Part shown: positions 14,601 through 19,847 of the stretch, one piece after another
Position numbering within the stretch: the first letter of the stretch is position 1
Layout of the letters: the number at the start of each line of letters is the position of its first letter
DNA from: an uncultured Bacteroidales bacterium
Lineage (GTDB): Bacteria > Bacteroidota > Bacteroidia > Bacteroidales > UBA3824
Reading direction: 5' to 3'
Length of the DNA: 19,847 bases
Assembly: GCA_937877455.1 (NCBI GenBank)
Contig: CALFIU010000109.1
Location: 1-19,847, forward strand
The notes under the pieces: model-generated
What the model was told of the DNA's origin: nothing
Database searches by the model: none
Seen by the model: the letters and a program-made list of their open reading frames with translations, nothing else
Translations under genes and position numbers: made by a program

Positions 14601-14989
14601 GTCTTGCTAATCAGTTGAGTAGAGAGGGAAAGAAAGATAAAGCCAACGAAGTTTTACAACGTTGTTTGCAAATTATGCCTAAATTTCAAGTACCTTATGA
14701 TCAATCTATGTTGCCAGTAATTGATGCTTTTTATAATTGTGGACAGAATAAAGTGGCTGTGGATTTATCAAACCAGATGATTGACGAATACGATGAAATA
14801 TTAAAGTATTTCACCGATTTGAAAAAATATTCAGGTATTGACGAAAACTATGCTTATGGCACAGCAGTTGCAGTATTACAAAACATTGGCAGTATAGCAA
14901 GTGCTGTAGGTGAAAACGATGTGGTACAAAAAGTAATGAGTGTGTATCGCAATTATGTTCCATCGGTAGAGCAAGATTACGAAGAATAA
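11636..14989 (+). CDS. DUF2723 (TMEM260-like, GT117-type) multispanning glycosyltransferase-like protein
   Basis: 1117 residues from the ATG at 11636; the frame is open further upstream but that part is AT-rich leader, and the promoter lies inside it. The N-terminus carries the family hallmark: a first membrane helix, then 'PTASFWDCGEFIATAVKLEV' and 'GHPPGAPLW', an acidic luminal loop typical of GT-C enzymes. Around a dozen hydrophobic segments follow within the first ~600 residues, with 'QTPYQPRERDYAYAGSFYAF' in the second half of the membrane part. A soluble domain follows ('LFTFGDNDTFPLWYAQHVEG') and a helical tail with TPR-like character. The family includes eukaryotic TMEM260 O-mannosyltransferase (GT117); in Bacteroidota it is assumed to glycosylate exported proteins at the inner membrane, by inference. 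Length and motifs are complete. Confidence 0.88.
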   Translation: MEKFKFYNNIAGWVVFAVSALTYLLTMEPTASFWDCGEFIATAVKLEVGHPPGAPLWMIIGRIAALFAGGNVENQAMMINAAAALASAFTVLFLFWSITHITRKIINKINYDNNYKESLDYSLSEIIVILGSGVVGSLIYCFSDTAWFSAVEAEVYSMSSLFTAVVFWCILKWENCADEKYSNRWLILIAYLMGLSIGVHLLNLLVIPAIVFVYYFKKYPTTRLGNIVTMGVAVVILAAILYVVIPQTVNVAAYFDLFFVNVLHASYGSGLLFFVVVLTAALVWGLYATRKKGKVLANTIILAFAVMMIGYGTFAMTVIRASAGTPINENDPSNGFNLLSYLNRDQYGDRPLLYGNYYNADVISQEQLQTYMPTDSGYVKVNKTNPKYVYDKENCTIFPRMYSSTSSHISAYKSWGNISGDQKPTFGENLLFFFRYQLGHMYFRYFMWNFAGRQNDTQSHGSYINGNWISGIGFIDSIRLGDQSALPDRFKNNKARNCYYLLPLILGLLGIFFTITYDSKSCFVIFLFFLLTGIAIVVYLNQTPYQPRERDYAYAGSFYAFSLWCGLGVMAVYDFVNKYLKNKVVAASVVAGLCTLVPIQMCGQNWDDHNRAGRYTARDFARNYLESCAPNAILFTFGDNDTFPLWYAQHVEGIRTDVRVVNLSLLGTDWYIAQMMQKQFDSDPVPFTLSAEDYSMDKRNVLPVSSRPNYMLDEKYKIAKDEIDKIYKPLYQQFLSLINNSSFEQKYPSDYKAVSSGADNLGALKFVALVNTLSRKEIAKELFGDTTAICQIRNNAQNLAQAISNQYLPISSAIKFIGSNRVEDMLQIQSGPQKRESYNYLPDNHIAIPINVENCLANGTLDQTNKSKAQQYIKWDISKRYLLKNDVGVLDIIAANDWKRPIYFATSAGSEEYIGLQKFFRLEGFAYRLMPYPTKSEDDYDYGEINSDIMYANLMDKFTWGRMEQPDVTIEYNNMRQINILDIRNTFARLANQLSREGKKDKANEVLQRCLQIMPKFQVPYDQSMLPVIDAFYNCGQNKVAVDLSNQMIDEYDEILKYFTDLKKYSGIDENYAYGTAVAVLQNIGSIASAVGENDVVQKVMSVYRNYVPSVEQDYEE

Positions 14990-15000
14990 GATTATCAGCA

Positions 15001-15066
15001 TTAAAACCAGTAGGTATAGCCATTGCACTTGTTAAAAGCGAATGGCTTGTCTGCTGGTTTAATTTT
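15001..15066 (+). terminator. Terminator after the DUF2723 gene
   Basis: TTAAAACCAG (15001-15010) pairs with CTGGTTTAA (15054-15062) and GCCATT (15019-15024) with AATGGC (15041-15046); a T5 tract follows. It lies 11 nt after the stop and 15 nt before the next ATG. Confidence 0.6.
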
Positions 15067-15080
15067 TAAAAAAAGAAATT

Positions 15081-16124
15081 ATGGACGCGATAATACATAA
15101 ATGTCCTGGTTGCAATTCTGTGTTGCCGTTTAATCCTGCAACACAGCGTTGGGAATGTCCTTATTGTGGCAATTCATATAGTTTTTCGGATTTGCAAAAT
15201 GCTGCCGAAAATTCTCAGTTTAAACAAGATAATAATCAGCCTACATCAGAAATTGTTGCAGATGTTTATCGGTGTTCTAATTGTGGAGCAGAAATGGTAG
15301 CCGATCAAAATACTACAGCAACGTTTTGTGTTTATTGTGGTAGTAGCAACATTATCAAAAATAGGTTGGAAGGAGAGTTTAATCCAGATTTTGTAATTCC
15401 TTTTAAAAAAGTTAAAGAGGATGCAATAAAAGCCTACCAAAGTTGCAAACGTGGACGTTGGTTTGCACCAAAAGAATTTGGACGTGCTGATTTAATAGAA
15501 AAAATTAGTGGTGTTTATATACCATTTTGGCTTTACGATGGCAAAACTTATATTGATGCTAAGTATTATTGCACAAATACTTCGAGATATAGAAGTGGTG
15601 ATTATATAGTTACAAAAAAATCGATTTACAGCGTAATACGTTCGGGTAATATGGCCTTTAGTAAAGTGCCGTGCGATGGCTCGGTAAAGTTTGATGATGA
15701 TTTGATGGATTCTATTGAGCCTTTTGATTATTCAGAACTAAAGCCTTTTAATATGTCTTATTTGTCTGGTTTTTTGGCAGAAAAATATGATGTTGACAAA
15801 GAACAAGATAAAAAACGCGCTGAACTTAGAATGACAAATACTATGTATTCTTTTTTGCGCAATACAATTCATGGATATGGTTCTGTTTCGTTAGATTCGA
15901 GCAGAAAACGCACCGAATTTCCAAAAATTTACTATGCTTTGTTCCCTGTTTGGATGCTAAATACCACTTATAAAGGAAAAATGTATCAGTTTGCGATGAA
16001 TGGGCAGACTGGAAAATTTATCGGTGATATTCCAATTGATAAAAAAAGATTTTGGCTAATTTATTTGTTTATGTTTTTGGGGCTTATGGGTATTGGCTTT
16101 TTGGTAAAACATTTTTTGATGTAG
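15081..16124 (+). CDS. Zinc-ribbon membrane-anchored protein
   Basis: 347 residues. Two zinc ribbons open the protein: C8-x2-C11 with C26-x2-C29 (CPGC, CPYC), and C65-x2-C68 with C83-x2-C86 (CSNC, CVYC). Next comes 'FNPDFVIPFKKVKEDAI' and a central domain ending 'FPKIYYALFPVWMLNTTYKG', then one C-terminal transmembrane helix ('FWLIYLFMFLGLMGIGFLV', ~320-338). This is the TFIIB-type zinc-ribbon protein widespread in Firmicutes and Bacteroidota, usually annotated as hypothetical. It is followed 70 nt later by a TPM-domain gene, a pairing that suggests a joint membrane or quality-control role (inference). Intact. Start chosen at the ATG just after the upstream terminator. Confidence 0.8.
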   Translation: MDAIIHKCPGCNSVLPFNPATQRWECPYCGNSYSFSDLQNAAENSQFKQDNNQPTSEIVADVYRCSNCGAEMVADQNTTATFCVYCGSSNIIKNRLEGEFNPDFVIPFKKVKEDAIKAYQSCKRGRWFAPKEFGRADLIEKISGVYIPFWLYDGKTYIDAKYYCTNTSRYRSGDYIVTKKSIYSVIRSGNMAFSKVPCDGSVKFDDDLMDSIEPFDYSELKPFNMSYLSGFLAEKYDVDKEQDKKRAELRMTNTMYSFLRNTIHGYGSVSLDSSRKRTEFPKIYYALFPVWMLNTTYKGKMYQFAMNGQTGKFIGDIPIDKKRFWLIYLFMFLGLMGIGFLVKHFLM

Positions 16125-16194
16125 TTGGTTTGGGCTAATAAAAGTATGTTTTTTTTTGAAAAATAAGCGAAATTTGTGTAAATAAATCAAAGTT

Positions 16195-17073
16195 ATGAAG
16201 AAAATTTACATATTACTATTGGTTTTACTTTGTGTTACAACCACTTTAAGAGCACAACATACTGCGGAAAATGCAGCAAATGCTGTAATTGAGCAGCGTA
16301 CACAAGAAAATCCACAAATTCACAAAAAAGATATTCTTGGTCGTTTGGACGATTATATGATTTCTTGTGCGCTAAAAGTTCCTTATGTGGATACATCGGC
16401 AAAGATTTATGATTTTGCAGGGTTATTTTCTGATAATGAGGCAGCTAAGTTAAAAAAAGCATGTCTTGCACTTCGAGATAATTATGGAGTTGATGCAATT
16501 GTGGTTACAATAACAAATAACCCATCGTATTCTACCGATGATTATTGCAATGATTTTTATGATTACAACGATTTTGGGGTAGGGGAGCAGCACGATGGTT
16601 TGTGTGTGGTTATTGATATGCAAAATCGCAATTATCGCTATTACGACACTGGTCGTCCTGCTACTTATAGCGTCGCAGGCGGAATGGTTGACACCTATAA
16701 CGAAATAATGACACCTGCATTACATAGCGGAAGGTATTTTGATGGTGTATATGCTGTTCTTAGCCGTTATGGAGCTGATTATGAGGATAATGTTTATATT
16801 CAAGATGTTGTTATACCAAATTTTATTGTAATTTTGGTAGCATTTGTGGTGGCAACAATAATTGTTTTGGTGGTTAGGAGTTTTCATAAGATGGTAAAAA
16901 AAGCCACCAATGCGGGTTTTTATGCCATAAAAGATACGTTTGTATTAACAAAAAAAAGCGACAATTATATCCGTACTGATATTACAAGAGTTTATTCACC
17001 ACGAGATAAAGGTGGCTCTGGAGGAAGTTCGAGTTCAGGTTCGAGTCATTCTGGTGGAGGTGGAAGTTTCTAA
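16195..17073 (+). CDS. TPM domain-containing (DUF477) exported membrane protein
   Basis: 292 residues. A Sec signal peptide at 1-20 ends at LRA. The TPM domain spans ~62-190 ('IYDFAGLFSDNEAAKLKKAC', 'YNDFGVGEQHDGLCVVIDMQ', 'GMVDTYNEIMTPALHSGRYF'), the fold seen in acid-phosphatase-like TLP18.3 and photosystem repair proteins. A transmembrane helix at ~207-228 and a low-complexity tail of Gly/Ser ending SHSGGGGSF are the usual architecture of bacterial YgcG-type TPM proteins. The domain faces the periplasm. It forms a pair with the zinc-ribbon gene upstream. The stop at 17071-17073 is 22 nt from an insertion sequence, so any downstream partner genes have been separated. Confidence 0.85.
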   Translation: MKKIYILLLVLLCVTTTLRAQHTAENAANAVIEQRTQENPQIHKKDILGRLDDYMISCALKVPYVDTSAKIYDFAGLFSDNEAAKLKKACLALRDNYGVDAIVVTITNNPSYSTDDYCNDFYDYNDFGVGEQHDGLCVVIDMQNRNYRYYDTGRPATYSVAGGMVDTYNEIMTPALHSGRYFDGVYAVLSRYGADYEDNVYIQDVVIPNFIVILVAFVVATIIVLVVRSFHKMVKKATNAGFYAIKDTFVLTKKSDNYIRTDITRVYSPRDKGGSGGSSSSGSSHSGGGGSF

Positions 17074-17095
17074 ATTTTTTTGAAGATAAAATACT

Positions 17096-17116
17096 AAACT
17101 AAACTTTCGCAAGTGT
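17096..17116 (+). repeat. IS left terminal inverted repeat
   Basis: AAACTAAACTTTCGCAAGTG plus T; perfect inverse of 18621-18641. It lies 22 nt after the TPM gene stop. Confidence 0.9.
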
Positions 17117-17201
17117 TTTAAGAGCCCCCAAAAAAAGGCAGCAAAAATTTTGTAAATACACTGAAAATCAGTATATTTAAGCGTTAAAAATAAAAAAAAT
17201 T

Positions 17202-18599
17202 ATGCTGCCAAACAAAATTACAAAAAATTTCAAAGAAATATCAAAATTCTTTGTTGAAAATTTCGACAATTCAGCCAATGCCATTTTCACGGTACTTGAC
17301 ATGCTGAATTTAAACGACAAAAGTCTCTGTCTTTCAACCAATTATAATGCTAAATATAGTCAGAGTATCAAATTCATACTCATACTCCTGATGCCGTTTT
17401 TTTGCATTAAGAATGTTGCAAATTATTGCAAATCAAAACTATACAGCAAAATCGATTGTGGCAAAGATACCTTGTACCGTTTCAAGAAGGACAATTCCAT
17501 CGATTTTAGGAAGATTAATTTCTGCATCGCCAAGAAACTGCGCAAACGCATTGAACCCGAGACAGACAACAACAAACTCCCCAAATGTCTCATCGTAGAT
17601 GACACCGACTTGAAGAAGACCGGTTGCCGCTTTGAACTGCTCGGAAAGATTTTTTCTCACGTAACACATTCATACATACTTGGTTACAAAATGTTGTCTC
17701 TAATCTACAATGACGGCAAAAGTATTTTTGGGCTTGATTTTTCACTGCATGGCGAACCCGGCAAAAACGGAGACTACGGCATGACAAAGGCTCAGAAGAA
17801 AAAGCAGCATTCCAAAAAAGGCAGGAAAAATACAGAGCGTGTAACCGAATACAAAATGCCTAAACCTGAAAGCGTGATGGAAATGCTTAAAAGAGCCTTT
17901 AGCCACGGCTTTAAAGCCAAATATGTGCTTGCCGATAGTTGGTTTTGCAGCATTGAACTTATAAGGTTTGTCACAAAAACATTGAAAATAAACTTTCTCG
18001 GCATGGCAAAGCACGGCAACACGAAGTACGATTACAAGGACAAGCAGTTGACTATAAACGAATTAATAGCCAAAAGGAAAGACACAAAAACATCAAAGCA
18101 ATACAACTGCAAGTATATCCGTCGCGACGTAGTGTTCAAGGAAACTCCTGTAACATTGTTCTGCATCAGGCTCACCAAAAAAGGCAAGTGGCGCACAATC
18201 ATAACCACAGACGTGGACTTGAACTTTGAAAGTGCTATGGAAATCTATGCCATGCGGTGGTCGATAGAAGTTTTCTTCAAGGAATGTAAACAGCACTTAC
18301 TACTAAACAATTGTCAATCAGTGGATTTTGACGTTCAGATAGCGGAGATAACTTTCTCTTTCATACGGTTCAACATCCTCTCTACGATACTTCGCAAACA
18401 AAAGTATGATACAATGGGCGGCTTGTTTGAAGAAATAACCAAAGACACTCTCGAACTAACAATAAATGAACGTATCATTCTATTTATCAGAGATTTAGTT
18501 GAGAATATCAAGACTCAATTAAACGATTATAAGGATACTTTACTTATCGGTTTAGTCATTGAAAATCAATTAGTTAAAAACTTAACAAAGCTGGAATGA
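17202..18599 (+). CDS. IS4-family DDE transposase
   Basis: 465 residues, apparently intact. The DDE triad is visible: D133/D134 in 'LIVDDTDLKKTG', D245 in 'YVLADSWFCS', and E356 in 'YAMRWSIEVFFKECK', where Y349, R352, E356 and K363 give the Y-x2-R-x3-E-x6-K signature of IS4-type enzymes. Between the first and second aspartates lies 'HSYILGYKMLSLIYNDGKS', also typical. The enzyme cuts and pastes the element by binding the 21-bp ends. The ATG at 17202 is the first in frame, 85 nt inside the left repeat, and the TGA stop is 21 nt before the right repeat. There is no frameshift, so the element could be active. Confidence 0.88.
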   Translation: MLPNKITKNFKEISKFFVENFDNSANAIFTVLDMLNLNDKSLCLSTNYNAKYSQSIKFILILLMPFFCIKNVANYCKSKLYSKIDCGKDTLYRFKKDNSIDFRKINFCIAKKLRKRIEPETDNNKLPKCLIVDDTDLKKTGCRFELLGKIFSHVTHSYILGYKMLSLIYNDGKSIFGLDFSLHGEPGKNGDYGMTKAQKKKQHSKKGRKNTERVTEYKMPKPESVMEMLKRAFSHGFKAKYVLADSWFCSIELIRFVTKTLKINFLGMAKHGNTKYDYKDKQLTINELIAKRKDTKTSKQYNCKYIRRDVVFKETPVTLFCIRLTKKGKWRTIITTDVDLNFESAMEIYAMRWSIEVFFKECKQHLLLNNCQSVDFDVQIAEITFSFIRFNILSTILRKQKYDTMGGLFEEITKDTLELTINERIILFIRDLVENIKTQLNDYKDTLLIGLVIENQLVKNLTKLE

Positions 18600-18620
18600 T
18601 TTGATTGACAACGTGTTATG

Positions 18621-18641
18621 ACACTTGCGAAAGTTTAGTTT
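18621..18641 (-). repeat. IS right terminal inverted repeat
   Basis: Perfect inverse of the left end. It interrupts the hsdS reading frame, which passes from 'MSSGELN' straight into repeat-encoded residues. Confidence 0.9.
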
Positions 18642-18815
18642 GTAATTCAACTCTCCTGAACTCATCCATCTAATATTATCTCCATTCCAATATTGAGGAA
18701 TAGCAGTTGAAGGGGTTGCCCCTGTGACAATATCAGTAAGTTCCTGAACTTTCTTTACTTCCCACTCTTGAGGGATCCTTCCGATTTCGGTATTTTTGAA
18801 ATTAGTTTCTATCAT
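18642..18815 (-). pseudogene. hsdS: Type I restriction specificity subunit, N-terminal fragment
   Basis: From ATG at 18815 (minus strand) the frame reads 'MIETNFKNTEIGRIPQEWEV', 'VQELTDIVTGATPSTAIPQY' and 'DNIRWMSSGELN'. This is the standard start of an HsdS target-recognition domain (K-x-T-E-I-G-x-I-P-x-x-W; G-x-T-P; W-x-S-x-x-E). Only ~58 residues remain before the IS right end. HsdS selects the DNA site for the HsdM/HsdR complex; neither gene is in the window. The missing part is not on the far side of the IS, so this is a dead remnant of a restriction locus. Confidence 0.8.
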
Positions 18816-18818
18816 AAT

Positions 18819-19052
18819 TCAGTCTGCTAAAGTTAAGAAACGGCGGTTGCGGTAGTTTTCGGACTTGGCCTTCCTAATCTTTTCCGACATATTTTGATGT
18901 TCTATCTTGGCTGCCTTGACGAGTTCCTTGTGCTGCCCGGTCTGCCAGATGATATAGCCTAAAATGCTGATTACCAACACCACTAACGACACTGCCGCAA
19001 TCACGCTCACATGCACCAATATGGATCTGAATTTTCTCATATACACGTTCAT
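18819..19052 (-). CDS. Small single-pass membrane protein, unknown
   Basis: 77 residues from the ATG at 19052, chosen because a promoter-like TACCTTTG lies ~20 nt upstream; the frame could also begin at 19103 or 19040. A short basic start (MNVYMRKFRS) is followed by one strong transmembrane helix ('VIAAVSLVVLVISILGYIIW', ~16-36), then a basic, charged, helical tail (KAAKIEHQNMSEKIRKAKSE). No family is recognised; it could be the N-terminal stub of a larger membrane protein. Its TGA is followed three bases later by the hsdS ATG in the same frame. Moderate confidence that it is a real gene. Confidence 0.5.
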   Translation of the reverse strand: MNVYMRKFRSILVHVSVIAAVSLVVLVISILGYIIWQTGQHKELVKAAKIEHQNMSEKIRKAKSENYRNRRFLTLAD

Positions 19053-19071
19053 TTTCGTAAATTGGATACTA

Positions 19072-19079
19072 CAAAGGTA
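19072..19079 (-). promoter_or_regulatory. Promoter -7 box for the small membrane protein
   Basis: TACCTTTG on the minus strand (19079-19072) matches TAnnTTTG; no clear -33 box was found. Confidence 0.4.
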
Positions 19080-19194
19080 GCAAAACTTTTCAGAACAGCA
19101 CATTTTTTTTGATATAAAAAGACGGAAAAAGAAATATATTCAACTTCAAATCCTAAATCCAACAAAAAAATAAGACAATATCTCAAAAAGTTTA

Positions 19195-19202
19195 TAACTT
19201 TG
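19195..19202 (+). promoter_or_regulatory. Promoter -7 box for the DUF1015 gene
   Basis: TAACTTTG at 19195-19202, 23 nt before the ATG; no clear TTG at the expected distance. 19104-19194 is AT-rich and shows nothing else. Confidence 0.45.
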
Positions 19203-19225
19203 CCGAATAATTCAATAACAAAAAA

Positions 19226-19459
19226 ATGTCAATAGTAAAACCGTTCAAGGGGCTCAGACCCCGCAAAGACATAGCCGCCGCGCTCTCGTGCCTGCCTTAC
19301 GACGTGATGAACACGCAGGAAGCCGCTGTGATGGCTGACGGCAACCCCCAGTCGTTCCTGCACATCACACGCGCAGAAATCGACTTGCCGGTCGGCACAG
19401 ACCCGCACTCAAATCAGGTCTACGACCAGTCATTGGCCAACTTCAACAAGTTCAAGCAG
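19226..19459 (+). pseudogene. DUF1015 protein, N-terminal fragment
   Basis: ATG at 19226 starts 'MSIVKPFKGLRPRKDIAAAL' and 'LPYDVMNTQEAA', then 'PQSFLHITRAEIDLP' and 'YDQSLANFNKFKQ', the conserved beginning of DUF1015 proteins (normally ~410 residues; often near serine biosynthesis genes in Bacteroidota). After codon 78 the family similarity ends abruptly at ~19459 and a different gene's end follows in another frame. GC is high and codon use is core-like, so this was a resident gene lost by deletion. Confidence 0.75.
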
Positions 19460-19460
19460 C

Positions 19461-19595
19461 TGGTACTGGTCGTCGACCGCCGACCTCACCTACTATGCGG
19501 GGCGCGTCCGCATCAAATCGACCGACGTCCACCCTGCGCATCACTACTCCCGTCGTGAATACGGTTTCTCTGTCCGCCTTGTCTGTCCCTTGTAG
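19461..19595 (+). pseudogene. Fib_succ_major paralogous domain, C-terminal fragment
   Basis: Frame from 19461: 'WYWSSTADLTYYAGRVRIKS', 'STDVHPAHHYSRREYGFSVR', LVCPL, TAG at 19593-19595. The W-x-W-S-S-T start and the Y-G-F-S-V-R-x-V end are the hallmark of the last ~45 residues of Fibrobacter succinogenes major paralogous domain lipoproteins. Its upstream ~nine tenths is missing, replaced by the DUF1015 start. Confidence 0.7.
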
Positions 19596-19637
19596 AAATT
19601 ACCGTGTTCTGTCTTGACTGTACAAAACAATAGAATC

Positions 19638-19679
19638 GACTGCCGAAAAATCTACCATGATTTTTCGGCAGTCTTTTTT
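19638..19679 (+). terminator. Strong intrinsic terminator
   Basis: A perfect 15-bp stem (19638-19652 with 19659-19673), 6-nt loop and T6 tail. It belongs to the lost lipoprotein gene whose 3' end precedes it. Confidence 0.9.
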
Positions 19680-19708
19680 GCAAATCACAAAAACTTCAAT
19701 TATCTTTG
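19678..19708 (+). promoter_or_regulatory. Promoter of the last gene
   Basis: TTG at 19678-19680, 20 nt, TATCTTTG at 19701-19708; leader of ~20 nt before ATG 19736. Confidence 0.65.
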
Positions 19709-19735
19709 CATTCGAACATTAATTGCGAGATAACC

Positions 19736-19847
19736 ATGGCCAAATACCTCAACCCATACACCGACTTCGGATTCAAGAAACTCTTCGGCACTGAGTTCAA
19801 CAAAGACCTGTTGATAAGTTTCCTGAACGCAATGTTTGAGAAAAGTA
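19736..19847 (+). CDS. PD-(D/E)XK nuclease family transposase, 5' part
   Basis: The 37 visible residues, 'MAKYLNPYTDFGFKKLFGTE' and 'FNKDLLISFLNAMFEKS', are the conserved start of the Rpn/PDDEXK_2 transposase-like family (PF12784), here of the common Bacteroidales subgroup and distinct from the two copies at 5648 and 7530. The gene runs off the window end. The nuclease motifs lie outside. Confidence 0.8.
   Translation, partial: MAKYLNPYTDFGFKKLFGTEFNKDLLISFLNAMFEKS

Larger units (their letters stand above)
17096..18641 (+). mobile_element. IS4-type insertion sequence, ~1.55 kb, complete
   Basis: Bounded by perfect 21-bp inverted repeats (17096-17116 and 18621-18641) around one transposase gene. 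No target-site duplication is visible: flanks read ..AAAATACT and GTAATTC... On the right it cuts an hsdS gene whose other half is not on the left, so the element has taken part in an adjacent deletion or rearrangement. Confidence 0.9.

Noticed and set aside
1..19847. tRNA or rRNA genes.
   Set aside because: No cloverleaf with a GTTCGA-type T-loop or rRNA core sequence was found on either strand by eye.

Overview
The window looks like a chromosome segment from an uncultured, probably host-associated member of the Bacteroidales (phylum Bacteroidota). The evidence is the promoter type (TTG, then 19-22 nt, then TAnnTTTG), the near absence of Shine-Dalgarno sites, and the gene families present: lipoproteins with SSC/TSC lipoboxes, Listeria-Bacteroides repeats, a DUF2723 membrane glycosyltransferase, AAA-ATPase-like/PD-(D/E)XK proteins, a Fib_succ_major fragment and Rpn-type PD-(D/E)XK transposase-like nucleases. 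Base composition is mosaic: AT-rich accessory genes alternate with more GC-balanced remnants of core genes. No genus can be named from this window.

Layout. 1-677: 3' part of an AAA-ATPase-like/PDDEXK_9 gene. 717-1040: a strong promoter, a highly structured segment and a terminator, which together read as an undescribed ncRNA or leader of about 285 nt. 1131-3211: two lipoprotein genes, the first with an in-frame coding tail after its stop, the second with a slipped poly-A tract right after its start codon. 3353-5594: a graveyard of gene remnants. It holds a short lipoprotein-like fragment, a chimera of 5'-nucleotidase and aminotransferase ends, a decayed ABC-type AAA ATPase with an overlapping partner gene, and the start of an aminopeptidase C gene. 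5595-9225: two apparently identical copies of an Rpn-family gene, each followed by traces of the same neighbours (NADAR, then a GNAT acetyltransferase). This implies an older block duplication in which each copy lost different parts. 9240-9692: bcp peroxiredoxin, in an operon with the intact GNAT gene. 9897-11080: a broken gene overlapping an intact membrane-protein gene. 11636-17073: the healthiest stretch, with a large DUF2723/GT117-like membrane protein, a zinc-ribbon membrane protein and a TPM-domain protein. 17096-18641: a complete IS4-type insertion sequence that truncates an hsdS gene. 18819-19052: a small membrane protein. 19226-19595: a chimera of a DUF1015 gene start and a Fib_succ_major gene end. 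19736-19847: the start of another PD-(D/E)XK transposase-family gene.

Intact functions are few: envelope proteins (two lipoproteins, DUF2723, zinc-ribbon and TPM proteins), peroxide detoxification (bcp), an acetyltransferase, and mobile or recombination genes. The main theme is genome decay. Many genes survive only as ends, unrelated gene fragments are joined by deletions, and at least six reading-frame breaks lie in poly-A or poly-T tracts. Those breaks could be real slippage or uncorrected assembly errors, and this question affects how many of the pseudogenes are real.
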